The position numbers were made by a program, and so were the translations under genes. A DNA stretch of 64,000 nt from Nymphaea colorata (lineage: Eukaryota > Streptophyta > Magnoliopsida > Nymphaeales > Nymphaeaceae), in assembly GCF_008831285.2 (NCBI RefSeq), contig NC_045144.1, positions 21,653,716 to 21,717,715 on the forward strand, in the 5' to 3' direction. Below, piece by piece: positions 11,474-22,939 of this stretch (its first letter is position 1; every line of letters starts with the position of its first letter). The notes below the pieces were generated by a model. That model was not told the origin of the DNA and did not search any database. It worked only from the letters and a program-made list of their open reading frames with translations.

Positions 11474-12386
11474 GTTCTAATTGGTATTAAAATGGGATAT
11501 GCGGCTTAAGTTTTAGATTTAATCAGGATTTGACGAAAAATTTCTTGAGCTCTCAATTAAAAGGTTCACACTAAATTTCAGGCCTCCCAAAATATTTTAA
11601 CGAGTTACTTCGGCGTGCCATACGATGATGTCGGGTGGATATTGAACATGGTAAGAGTGGCAGATTGTGTTCAATACATTCCTCTCCACTCTCTTGGTCG
11701 CATTAGTTCTGCACAGGTAAGTATTCCAAGACTTTGTTATATATATGTAGAAGCGTGACATATGTTAATATTGAAAATGATGCTAGTGGTAGATTGTGTG
11801 CAATATATTATCACCATACCATCCTCCCCTCACTCTTGGTCTGAATGGTTGACATTTGTTCTGCAAAGATAACTTGGGTTTTAAGGGAGTGTTCGGCAAC
11901 AATGCATGCAGGGGCAGGCAGTTATTATTCATGAAAACATTAAATATTAAATATTTCCACAAAGCTATCCGATGAATAACTCAAAGTGGGCAGATAAGAA
12001 TGAGCTGGGCGTGGATAATTTCTTCAGTTAATTAGCCTTAAACACCCATAATTATTTATTTAAGGGATGACATCCCACAAAGGAAAGAAAAGAAACAGCA
12101 CATTTCCTGAATCCCTAGAGTGGAAAATGAAATTTGGTTTAAAAAGAAAATCAGGTTTCGTTTAGAATACGATTAAGACATTAACATCTGGTTTTTCAGC
12201 AGTTTCATACAGTATTCCGGGAAAGGCTAGCCGCTGGTGGAAGCACCCTCTCTTTATTCAACAAAAATTGGCGAAACGTAGACCAATAAATTTAGATCTC
12301 CATTGAAAATGGGATAGGATAAGATCATTGGTTTTTTGTCCCTTTGTTACCTAGCTGCTCACTGTCATTTTATATCGTCTAGGTAT
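11474..12386. other. Intergenic DNA
   Basis: A short duplicated passage (ggtggcagattgtgtgcaat-like, near 11660 and 11795) shows a local tandem duplication of about 135 bp. No gene seen. Confidence 0.4.
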
Positions 12387-12884
12387 TGCTGTTCAATGAG
12401 TAGAGCTCAGCTTGAACTCGCTCGATAAACTTGACTCGTTTATTAAATGAGCAGAGTTTGAGTTAAGAAATGAACTCGACAACCTAAACGAGTTGAGCTC
12501 GAGTTAAGTGGGCTCGGCTCAGTTAAACTCGTTTATGCTCAAGAGCAAGATATATAAAATATGTCTCATAAAGTCTCAAAAAAAAAGTAGATTGCTCAAA
12601 TGGTATACACATGACTGATAAGTAGTTGGTTCCATGTTCAATTATATATGTTACACCTTCCTTTAAAAACATAAATTTTTTAATGAAATGTTTGGCTCGG
12701 CCCAAGCCAATCTTTGGGTTGAGCTTAATCGAGCCCAAGCTGAGTTCGAGTTTTAAGAACTCAAACCCAGTCGAGCTCAAGCTAATGAAATCAAACTTGA
12801 GTCTAGCTCCAGTCAAGTTCGAGTTCCTTTCAAGAGCCGAGTTCGAGCTGACTCAACTCAGCTCAAACTCGCTCATGAACAGCC
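12387..12884. mobile_element. hAT-like MITE rich in GAGCTCGAGTT words
   Basis: About 500 bp with inverted ends: the left reads TGCTGTTCAATGAG and the right, reverse-complemented, GGCTGTTCATGAGCGAG. Flanking octamers ctaggtat and ctagatgt agree at six of eight positions. Internal words such as cgagttgagctcgagtt recur at 44161-44340 and 52200-52331. The ORFs crossing it translate the repeat and are not genes. Confidence 0.55.
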
Positions 12885-14084
12885 CTAGATGTAGGCCTAG
12901 TGTAAAGCCTGGAAATATTTTTTGTTGTACATATAAATTTTGTCAATAAAGGTAGGTAGCCTAACTATCAGCAGATCCTTCATTGGAACTAGATTGCAAA
13001 ATTATCTCTCAGTTATAAGTGATTTTTTTGGGGTCAGCCGGTGGTTGGAGTGGCTGGTGGCTCGCTAGAGACTGGACAATAGCGGAGTTATATATGGGTT
13101 GAGATGAGCAGTTGCAAACACCAGCCCCACAAAATTGGCTTTATTTTCATTGAATTTCTTTTTTTATTTATTAATTTTCTTGAAGGGGCTGTAATAACAC
13201 TATTACTGTCTCACGAATGTGCCGCAACAAATCAAAAGAATACATAAAACACCTTTTATAGTATCCAATTTTTTGAATAGGTGCATCGTACAATAACACA
13301 ACGATAATGTTCCCAAACCGCTTATAAGTTATGGTAATCTTTACAGTAGTGCACCCCAGCATTTATAAAATTCATAAAATTTTTATTTTTGCCATTGAGG
13401 CTGGTGCTGAAAAGGGTCATGGATCTCTCGGAAAGAAAAATCAGCGAGGGGGGAGAAAAAAAAATTAAGGGTTTGGGCGCTACAATTTTTTTTTTCCTTA
13501 CCCTCAGGATTTAGGGCTGCTTAGAACCTAGGTGGTGAGTGAGCATACATAAGAATCCACAATACTGTCATTGTTTACCAAGGTACAATTTATAAAAGGT
13601 ATTATGACAAATTAATAATGTTTAATGAATCCATCCAAATATTCTACTTCTCATTATGGGGAAGACATTTTTTTTTAAATCAAAGCAGAAAAATCTGATA
13701 TATTGTATATGGCATGAGAATTAATACCCTTGCAGAGCATATATTCGAAAGCTTTACCAAAAAGAGGCCAATTTTTAATAACGAGCGGCTAACATAGGAA
13801 ACTGAATGACCACCCCACTTTTTAGAAGACATACCTGCTTTAATAATGCCACAAACACTTACAAATAGAAAGTGTGTTAGAAACTGACTTTTTTGAATTG
13901 GATCCTGCATCGATTAGAAAAGGAGACGTTTAGAAACTGCTCTTTCCCAGGTAGAGAAACTTTAAAAAACACAGGTTAGTAATTGGTCATAGACACGGTA
14001 AAATGCCTAAATATCTTTGCGTATTGTTGGAAGCGACTAGATTCTTCTATGGCTAATAAAGAAATATTCTAACCATATCGGAGA
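12885..14084. other. Intergenic DNA without a recognised gene
   Basis: Short ORFs at 13171-13362 and 13680-13910 show no domain or splice context. Nothing else identified. Confidence 0.4.
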
Positions 14085-14869
14085 CTTAAGAATAAACTTT
14101 TCAAACTTTTCGCCATTCGATAAATTTCAATATGTTTACATGTAAATCTTTTTCGACGGGGGGCCATAGCCCCAGCTAATCCTCCTTGACCAGCCCCTGA
14201 CTTTACTGTAGGCAACTGCCCACACAAACCATACATGTGGCTCTGCCGGCCCTGGGTAGGTGAACATCTATGTCGACTGACATTTTATTCGTTCGTAAAT
14301 GATAGTGCTATCCTTTCTTTTATCTTGCCGACAATAACATCTGGGAAAGAGATTAATGTTTGCTCGTTAGGTCACAGCATCGATCCCAGATTTTTTAATT
14401 GAGGGTATTTTGGGTCGAGACCACTTAGCCATGCTAGAAATCTCGATCTCGCAGGTGAGGTTGGGGATCATGACCTTATGTCAATTAATGATTCGAATGT
14501 ACCTTTTAATTAACATATCTTAATTATCTGATATTAGTATGTTCAGATTCGAATCCAAATTTGAATTTAAAGTTCAAAATCTGGATCCGAATCTTAAATG
14601 CGTAATTGAATCCCAATCTAACTTTCAGAAATACAAACTAATTCACACTGCAATATTTTTATAGATTAAAAGATGGATTGATAATTAGGATAAAGTCTTT
14701 AGGGCACTAATTCAAATCAGTGGCTGGTAGGTGGCTAATCACTGGTTCAAGTGGCATAGCTAAACCATAGCCTTTTCAACATCCATTGTACTTAATGGAG
14801 ATAGAACTAATATACCAGCCAATGCACATTAAGGGTTCTTATCCAGTTGTAAACCCTATGAGGTCATTT

Positions 14870-15030
14870 GATATTAGAACAATAACATATTGTTACATGT
14901 ACGAACCCTAAAGACTTAGGCAGATCCACAGAACATTGTTATACAGTGTTCTCTGAATTACCCCAATCTTTAAGGCAAATACAGAGAACTATGTGTTATT
15001 GTTCCGATTGTCTAGCAATCCCTAAGGAGA
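14870..15030. mobile_element. MITE-like element upstream of the peptide gene
   Basis: The ends are inverted: ttagaacaataacat on the left and, reverse-complemented, cggaacaataacacat on the right, about 160 bp apart. A decayed equivalent lies at about 29925-30065 in copy B, so the insertion predates the duplication. Confidence 0.5.
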
Positions 15031-15249
15031 GAGGAAAAGGGAAGGGGTCTTTATTTTACTCCCACGGTGGGATACTGCTCCAATTCACCTGAAGAATTTA
15101 AGCCAAAAACTAAATAAAATGGATGCTATATGCTAGTACAGTCGGTGACACCTAAAGATTCGGTTGGACTATAAATAGATGTTAACACTTTCACCTACCG
15201 TCAGTAACTCTCTCATTCTAGATAGGTCTCTACGTGTCACGCTTTGCCT

Positions 15250-15257
15250 TATAAATA
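15250..15257 (+). promoter_or_regulatory. TATA box of the small peptide gene
   Basis: TATAAATA lies 67 bases before the start codon, giving a 5' leader of about 35-45 bases if transcription starts some 30 bases downstream. Copy B keeps TATAAATA at 30158-30165. Confidence 0.6.
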
Positions 15258-15323
15258 GAACAAAGAGGAGATCTCATCCTTCACTTGTCCAATCTCCTAT
15301 ACCAGTTGCAGTTGGCACTTGCA

Positions 15324-16570
15324 ATGAAGAGATTTTCCCTTCCCACCCTCTTTCTGGCCCTTCTCTTACTGCTCTCAGTGGCTTTTGCACGTGAACTAGT
15401 TCAAGAAAGTAAGAGCACATTCTGCTCTCTCTTCCTTTGCTTCGCCTTTGCCCTAAAACCATTATGTCACCTTTTTAACAGGCAATTGCACCACAATTTG
15501 CTTGATGTGATACCAAGAAGAATCCATTAGGCATGGTTGCTTCTGAAGAGGCAGTTTCACAACAGTAACATATTGTTACTGCCCTAAACTTGCCCAAAAA
15601 AGGTGAGCAGATTCATGGAATACTTGTTATATTAATGTTTCCTGAGTTTGCCTCATTTTTTGGGAAAAGTTTATTGGACAGTGGCAAAATGTTACTATGG
15701 CCAAACAGCATCTACCAGAATGAGTTGCCAGCACCACCCTGGTGTATGCATGCAATAGATATGTACCCGAAAACAAAAGGCTGGAGTAGGGCATTTTGGA
15801 AAATTTCCAAAAAAGGGACCTTTTTTAGCCTTTCAATTTTTTCATTATATTCGTTTCCTTATAAAAATAGTGCTCGTTTTACTTATTAAGAGTATGCTGG
15901 TCACTAACCACGCTGCACTAGGAGGTGCACATAACCAGCTTCAGGTTCCTAATGATTATTAATATTTGGCCGCGGTTATTAATATTTGGCCGCAAACATC
16001 CGGCCGGAGGTTATGCCTCCTATTTTTATTAAGGAAAAAATCAAGGAAATCAAAGAACAAAAAATGAAATTGAAAATTGGTGGGTGATCTTAACAGTTTG
16101 ATCCCTCTTAGCTTCTTTCTGTTCTCAAGAGACCTAGCAGAGATGGCCAGGTAGGAGGCATGAGATAAGGCACATCTCTAGTTTGGTTGTCGTAGGCATT
16201 ACTCTTCCTTATGGTGTTAAGATTGATGGAATTGACCATTTTTCTCCTTCTCTTTTCCTCTCTCTCCAAACACACACATGAGCATTACACACACTATATA
16301 TATGTGTGTGTGTGTGTGGAGAGAGACTGCCATGCATTTGTGAATTTAAAATTGCATTTTAATTACTTGGCTAAACTCTTCCGTACGTGAATATGAATAT
16401 TTGTGGACGCAGATGAAAAGGGTCCGCGACCGGAGGTTGGTGGAATGACCTCTGGATCATTAACTTACGCCGTCTGCTTATTATACTGCCCTCGCTGCTG
16501 CTTGAGGTTCTGCTGCTCCGAGGAGGAGTATGTTGAGTTCCTCAAAACTCAGAGTCTTCCCCCGAACTGA
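15324..16570 (+). CDS. Small secreted cysteine-rich peptide, two exons (15324-15408, 16413-16570)
   Basis: I assembled this by hand. Exon 1 runs from the ATG at 15324 to a GTAAGAG donor at 15409; exon 2 starts after the AG at 16411-16412 and ends at the TGA at 16568-16570. Joining in phase 1 gives 80 residues. Residues 1 to about 22 form a signal peptide: MKRF, then a long leucine-rich core, then FARE as a likely cleavage region. The mature part is short and acidic, with a cluster CLLYCPRCCLRFCC (six cysteines in 14 residues) and a tail EEEYVEFLKTQSLPPN. A TATA box precedes it. I do not recognise the family. The design suggests an apoplastic or endomembrane peptide, as for plant cysteine-rich signalling or defence peptides, but that is inference. 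The copy at 30236-31105 is broken. The ORF that simply reads through exon 1 into the intron is not the product. Confidence 0.65.
15545..15715. mobile_element. Intronic MITE (GGCNGTTTGNCAATAG ends)
   Basis: About 170 bp inside the intron. The ends are inverted copies of a ggccgtttgacaatagt-like word, clearer in copy B (about 30483-30650), where the right end reads gctattgccaaacaacc next to TTAA. The A copy has decayed (ggcagtttcacaacagt). It predates the segmental duplication. Superfamily is uncertain: TTA/TAA at the B edges would fit PIF/Harbinger. Confidence 0.5.
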
Positions 16571-17909
16571 AGCTTCCTGATCTCTGTTTTCTGTTCTATG
16601 TGGTGATGATGCTTGTAGAGATGGTGCTTGCCAATAAGAAAGCGAGCATGCTTAAGAAGAGCATGCATGTAGGTCGTGGTTTTCCCGGTTCCTCTTGTTA
16701 ATTAGCAATAAGTTCTCTGCACTTGTGCAATGAAACTAAATATATTCTGCTTAATGTTTGGGACTAGTTAATAATATTAAAAATTAGCGAGGAGAAGCAC
16801 GATTTTCATTTCATGCACTTTAAAATTCTCCAAATTATAATTCATGGACACAATGAGTTCTTTGTTGCTGTGGCGCCCAATGTTGGTGAAGAACAATCCA
16901 AAGTTTTCCTGCGAACCTACGTCCCCGCAAAAATGTCTAAACTTTCTTAGGTGGGAAAACTCATATCATACACTGCCCATTGGATATTAAATAACAAAAG
17001 TTGTAATTGAATAAGCAAAATTTGTAGATTGAGAAATTTACGAAGCTGCTGAACTTTTAAATGCAACAACGTCTCACGTACCGTTTGAAAAATAATTACA
17101 AATAACTGCCTGAGTTATAAAAAACTTTACAAACACATGCTCCAGAAATAGTATAATAATTTTATCACTAATAAATAAAGAAAACTGCTTTAAACTATAT
17201 TAAAAGTTTTTTACAATCTACAGTTTTTTGTTCTGACTTTCGTAGTTCAACCTTCCCTTTAACTACATTTATAACCCAAAGGACAGAAGGAGAGAGCGTG
17301 TGCATGAGAGATGTAAAATTGTTGAGGAATCTAAAGCATGTAATTTATTATTGTAAAGTATCATTTGATGAATAGTAAAATAGTTTTTGTATGTATATTT
17401 CCGTAATTCCCACAAAAGCATGTGGTTTTTGAGTTATTTTATAATCTCAGATGGCTATGTGTATTTTGTCGAACATGAGGGAGTCAATTGTAAATATGTA
17501 AAAGTAAGCGGTTATATGTAAGGTTTCCTTAGCTTCAAGGAGTGTTACAGGTATTATATTTCAGGATTCCCATGTCACAAGAAATATGATTTTCATAAAT
17601 CCCGAGCCTCCATGGATTCAGATAGTATATTTCAAGATTAATAACCAGTCCACAGCAGGTTATATATCCGTCTAGTGTAGATTTAAATTTCTGAAGCTAA
17701 CAGAATATGGAAAAAGCTTTTAAAGATAATGAAAATAAGACATGGTTTTTTTATCGTATGGTCAAAAATAGGGAAGAAAAAGTTCATTAGTTTTTGTAAA
17801 ATGAGTGAAAACAATTTTATAAAATACCTATCTGCCCTTTTATTAAAAAAATATAATACCTGGCCCATATTCAGTTGCAGAGCCAAAAATTTTAGGATAA
17901 GGGGCACTA

Positions 17910-17952
17910 TAGATATATATATATGTGTGTGTGTATGTGTGTGTGTGTGTGA
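17910..17952. repeat. Microsatellite (AT)n(GT)n
   Basis: An AT run passes into a GT run with one interruption, close to the right end of segmental copy A. Confidence 0.9.
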
Positions 17953-19879
17953 AAATAAAGGAAATTTATAAAGGAGGTGTGGACAACTGCAGCACATATG
18001 TGGCTTTGCTACTGGTCATACCATGCTTAGGTGTCGAGCACTCTGAGTGGAATTTGAGTTCTGAACACTGGAACTAGTAATTTTCCGTTGGACATAAAAC
18101 CATTATGTAGAACATAGAGTAATGGAGATTTTACTTATACTGTTTATGCGGAAATCCCATCTCATTGGAGTAGGCCTATTTCCTTCAGCCATAGATTCTT
18201 AGCCTTTTTTTTCCATCTATGTTGGGATTAGTTGAGTCTTGTCACTCTGGCAATGAAAATAAGTGGAATCCTTAGAATATGCCCATTTGCAGTCCTGGTT
18301 GCACAGTCGGCCAAGACATGATCGATCTACTGTGCTGGCCCTATGCATGACACATGCCCTTTTCTGCTGGGTCAATGGTGTGGGTGTCATGCAAAGCCAA
18401 CATGTTGGGCCCAAACATTTGACCTTCTGATCAGGTGTAATTCTGATCAGGTGTAATTAAGGATATCGGGCCGAGCACCTGTCGGGTACCTTATACTCAA
18501 GTTGTAAAGATACTCAAGTTGTAAAGGGCCTGTGATCCGACTGCAGTTTCAGCCTAGCACAGCCAAAACTTTTGGAGCCTACCTGCCCCGAACATATAGC
18601 AGGCCAGGCTTGGGCCGATGAAGTGGGTGCAATGGGGGCTGTTAACGAGCCAAAAGGCTCTTTTTGACCTCACATAACTGTTTCTAATTTCTGAGTAGAA
18701 CTGGGATCTTTCATCCTACTGTGTTCGTTAAAGTTAGCTAACCATAGGATTTGGACTTTTGAAACTGAGTGCAAGACTTCTTGGGGATGGAAAGTTGTTG
18801 TGTGGGCTAGAAGTCAAGATGGTTTTTAATACCTAATAATAGGAGTATGAGAATTAAGCAGCTAATGTGGTTCACATGTAATCTCCCGCATTTCACGTTC
18901 TTCAGGACAATGATAAACTCTGTTGTGGAGAAGAGAATGTTGTGAATCTGTGCGCAGGAACAATTTATCATAAAATCAGAAATAAGGGGGAGTCTCCATC
19001 TGCGTGTATTGTAAAGTGGCTAGTTCAATTTGGGATTTCAATTTGACGGCACTAAATTTTGATTTTATAATTAGAAGTTTTAGAAAATCCACCTAGAAAT
19101 TAATGAAATTGGAATGAAAAATCCAATTCTAATTTACTTTGTAGTCTGAAATTTTGATTCCAAAATTGAAAATGATATGTTTGATAAAACATGAATTAAG
19201 ATTATTAAAACCCTCGTAGCATGTGCCTTAAAAAGAAATGAAAAAATTATAAAATTCTGGAATTATAATTTCACCCTTAGTGTAGAATCACAATTCCAGG
19301 ATTTTGATTAAAGAATGAACCTGTAATTGGAGAATCATAATTATTTGTTTGGTAGCACAATTCTCATTTCATAAAAAAAATAATTATAGAATTTCACAAG
19401 TCCGGCCAAATTAAACATCCCAAAGAAATTCATAAAAGGTATACAAAAGTCACATCAAACTTTTTTGTCTAAGTTTAGGACACCGCTGGTTACTTATTTC
19501 TGACTTAGTGAATCAATCACACTTGTAATCAATATAACAAAAAAAAAATCATTAAAAAAATCCACCATATGAACATTTATAATTATTTATGCTGCAGCAA
19601 CAGTTTATAGTCTTTTTGGCAATCACAGTCACTTTTAACACTAAACTCTAAATTCACCGCAGCGTTTTTACATAGAATTATTAAAAAGCCAAAGATATTC
19701 ACATGCTACGTCAAATGAGGTAATCAGGAGGAAACAGAGACATCTGGTAGTGCTAGATATCTATATTAGAAAACTTGAAACGAAAAAAAAAGAAAAAACA
19801 AAGAAACTCGTGTTTATTTAATGCGTGTTGAAGATTTATGTTCAGGCAAAAAATTTTACTTTTGAAACTAATTATTGTA
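17953..19879. other. Intergenic repeat-derived DNA
   Basis: Two short exact tandem duplications occur: ctgatcaggtgtaatt at about 18427-18459 and atactcaagttgtaaag at about 18493-18527. The part from 19020 to 19440 is full of degenerate aattgaaattccaa words, like a decayed MITE. No gene seen. Confidence 0.4.
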
Positions 19880-21140
19880 CATTCTTATGTAATCAAGGGT
19901 AAACTGGCCTGTCTTCTCACTAAACAGTTTAGGTTAGCTAAAAGAATAGGTTAACTATTTAAAAGGAACAAAAATGAACTCAAAAATAGTTAATAAGACA
20001 ATGACTATTATGAAGCGGTATTAGTTTCTAATAAGAAAGTAAATGCTTAGAAAGGTGTACAATTGTGCGGGAACATGGTATTCCTTCCAAGTTCTAAAAA
20101 TTAGCAACTCATATAAACCAAAAAAAATTAAGCGTGGTCTGGTTTCGTAATTATATAGGAGAACACAACTACAGATGTGTTAATGCAAATCAATTGTTCT
20201 TTATACGGCTAATTAATATTTTCATATTGTTAACACATATAAGTTTTTGTGTGGCTAAAAAATCAGTCACAGACTACTTTTTAAAATTTAATTGTTAAAT
20301 TAGCAAAAAATTATCATTTTACCTTTTATAATTAATAACACTAATATTATGTTTAGCATTATCCTTGAAGGAATTGGCCTGATGGTCAGGCAGAGGCTGG
20401 TAGGTGTTCTATTTTCAAATCATCGAGATGTCAACTCTGTATTATAAAAGAAGAGCCACTAACGTGTAACTTGAAACATGAAAGAGGTGGCACTCGAAGT
20501 GCCGAAAGCATACTCTTCTTACAACAATGAAAATTTGGGTGGAAGGTTCACTTAGGATGAATTACTTTTTCATGCATACTCGAAATATGTGACATTGTTA
20601 GATTATTCTCTGGTGAGAGTTTAGGCTGCTCTCTTTTTATAAGAAAAGAATCAGGAATTATAACGTCTATGTACAGGAAGAGAAACGAAATGTAACATGA
20701 ATGGACCACCTATGGTCAAAATACGCGTCACATTGTTAATATATATAATTAGAATGTCCGTTAAGAACTTTTTAACATTAATATGCCTAACCGCCTTTCC
20801 TACGTCAAAATGGTTCCCATACATTAATGCATGTCTCCTTTCTCAGTGTCATAATAAATATATAGACAGTGATCCATTTCTTCGGCGTGCTCGAGTACTA
20901 AGTCAAGGGCCTTATTAACTCAATGCTCGGTAGTAAATGTCAAAATTAAGGGTTGTTAATTACAGCCAATCTGTTGCAGTACATCCCAATGCGTACTTGG
21001 AATATGAAAGAAACCTAAAAAAACATGAAAGTTCTATCAGATTTTCTGCAGTTATTTGAATGTAAAATTTGATTTTCTTCAATATTCATGCGTATAACCC
21101 AATGGCAGATTTGGGGGTTTGGATAGCTTCTAGAGTTCCT
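19880..21140. repeat. Dispersed repeat, copy 1 (relatives at 21540, 36380, 42140, 52490)
   Basis: The stretch resembles 52490-53430 along its length, for example taataagaaagtaaatgctt against caataagaaaatgccttaaa, and the block 20940-21135 resembles 36380-36560 and 53260-53410 (shared core cagatttgggggtttgga). On the minus strand this block encodes a degraded relative of the ORF at 36378-36779. Copy edges are unclear. Confidence 0.6.
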
Positions 21141-21880
21141 TAGGTCGAATGGTTAAGCTACCATTTGGCGGACATGTATTAGGCTCCACACCAGTCACAT
21201 AGATACAACCTTAGGCCCTATCAGGTCAGGAAATGTGTATAATGAGTCTGTTTCATTCTCTTGAAACAGGTCGATTGGATGGTAACACTGTCACTATAGA
21301 TGAGACCTTTAAGCAACAAGAAGGGAGGACTTTGGCTCTCAATCGAGGTGGGCAGGAGTATAAATGGAGTACACACTTTAACTACATTAGTAAGGTGGGT
21401 AGGACTATAAATGGATTACCCATCACATTTTCAACTGCCCTAATACGTATCTGCGAAACTGGTTATGTGCACAGTCTTGTCTGTGCATATGAATGTGTAA
21501 TAACCAAAATACCCTCAATAATATAAAAATGTATCATTAACTTCATTAATATATATAGTTAGATTCCTTTCATGAACTTTCTAATATTAATTTGGCTAAC
21601 TGTATTTGTACATCGAAGTTGTTTCATACATGAATGCTTGTCCGCTATCCCTGGGTCATAATAAATACATAGATGTCCCTTTCATTTTCTCCAAGACAAG
21701 TCAGCAGCTTTATTTAATTCAAGTCGACATCAAAATTAAAGAGTTTGGAAAATGGGGGCGTTTTGATGACAATCCATAATCGATTTTTGGAGGTAAAAAT
21801 AGTTTTTGCAACCGAAACACCATTTGATGATGAATGGTTGAAAGGAAAACACCAAGAAAAAATTGTTAATTAATGCCAAA
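21141..21880. other. Repeat-derived DNA
   Basis: 21540-21770 repeats the gcatgtctcct...cataataaata...caagtcgacatcaaaatta series seen at 20790-20960 and 53080-53240, so this is a partial tandem copy of the same family. The ORF at 21233-21526 has no domain. Confidence 0.45.
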
Positions 21881-21889
21881 TAACTCAAG

Positions 21890-22150
21890 CCCCTCCTCAT
21901 GCAGTGGAGGAAGTGTCAGTTTCTCTTTACTTCCACTTCCAGAAGAATTGTGGTGTATGCAGTGGAGGAAGTGTCAGTTTCTCTTTACTTCCACTTCCAG
22001 AAGAATTGTGGTGTCTAAGGAGAAGGGCGTCGCTTTTCCTTGCCAGAAACAAGGAGAGAGTGTCAAACCCTGGCCCCTCCTCATGCATTGAAGGAAGTTG
22101 TGGGTCTTCCTTTCCTTCAAAAAAATTGTGGTGTTTAAGGAGGACTTCAT
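21890..22150. repeat. Tandem repeat, 58-bp unit
   Basis: Two near-identical 58-bp copies (about 21899-21956 and 21957-22014, core cagtggaggaagtgtcagtt) are followed by a degenerate third copy near 22076-22145. The ORFs on both strands here are translations of this repeat. The retrotransposon at 22203 landed at its edge: the sequence resuming at 28409 (cttggccctcctcgtg) looks like another unit. Confidence 0.85.
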
Positions 22151-22202
22151 TTACCCTCGCCAGCAGCAACAAAAAGAAAAAATTGTCAATTAATGCTAGA
22201 TT

Positions 22203-22561
22203 TGTTGGGTAGTGGTAGTGGCCAAGAGCACTACTCATTCAGTAAATGCAAGGGGGCCCACTTGTAGTTATGAGCTTTAATGTTCACCTAAAATCTCTCA
22301 CTCACTGTAACCGCTGCTGGATTGGATTTGGGAAAAACATAAGGGGCTGGCTATTTATATCCAGCGAGACTAAGTAATATAATGTTGATTATATATGAGG
22401 AGCCCCTTAGAAGGAAACCCCAAAACTGACATACTCTTCAACTTCCTCTTCTTCCTCTTGTGCTGTTTTCTACAGGGACGAGTTCTACATGGAACTAAAG
22501 CTGTTGGTGATCTTACAGGCGACGACTTGCAACTTCCGCTGCATCGTAAGTTTCCTCAACA
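22203..22561 (+). repeat. 5' LTR of the 22203-28408 element
   Basis: 359 bp bounded by TG and CA. It contains a probable TATA region (tatttatatccagcgag, near 22350). Its partner is 28051-28408. Confidence 0.93.
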
Positions 22562-22562
22562 G

Positions 22563-22574
22563 TGGTATCAGAGC
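22563..22574 (+). other. Primer-binding site (initiator-Met tRNA)
   Basis: TGGTATCAGAGC, complementary to the 3' end of plant initiator tRNA-Met, begins one base after the 5' LTR. Confidence 0.9.
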
Positions 22575-22756
22575 CATACGTATCGAATTCCAGTAAGTGA
22601 AATTCGATCTTGATCATAGTGAAGCCTGTGAAGATCATATTACCTGCGTGAGCATGCTAGTCGCCTATGTATTATGTTGTTTAATCTCTAGCTCTTGAAA
22701 ATAGCGCATGCTAGGGTATATTGATTCGAAGCATGATATATGCTAGCCTTAATTAG

Positions 22757-22938
22757 TTGATGAATCTCTCTGGTTTCTGTATTACGCCTGAACTACGCAT
22801 TCTCTTTTCCAATGATTCTGAGAAAACGCAAATAGAGCCTGCTCTGGTTGATGAATCTCTCTGGTTTCTGTATTACGCCTGAACTACGCATTCTCTTTTC
22901 CAATGATTCTGAGAAAACGCAAATAGAGCCTGCTCTGT
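22757..22938. repeat. 91-bp tandem duplication
   Basis: Two almost identical 91-bp units (22757-22847 and 22848-22938), each beginning gttgatgaatctctctgg, lie in the retrotransposon interior. Confidence 0.92.
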
Positions 22939-22939
22939 T

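Larger units (their letters stand above)
14085..17920 (+). repeat. Segmental duplication, copy A (copy B at 28537-32060)
   Basis: About 3.8 kb matches 28537-32060 in the same order and orientation, offset by about 14.3 kb. Shared anchors include cttaagaataaacttttcaa at the left, agtggctggtaggtgg, the two exons of a small peptide gene, and ccatggattcagat near the right. Copy A has about 400 extra bases in the intron (about 15745-16145) and about 330 extra bases near 17085-17440. Copy B has about 550 extra bases at 29170-29720. The gene exon 2 is far better conserved than the rest. Confidence 0.9.
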
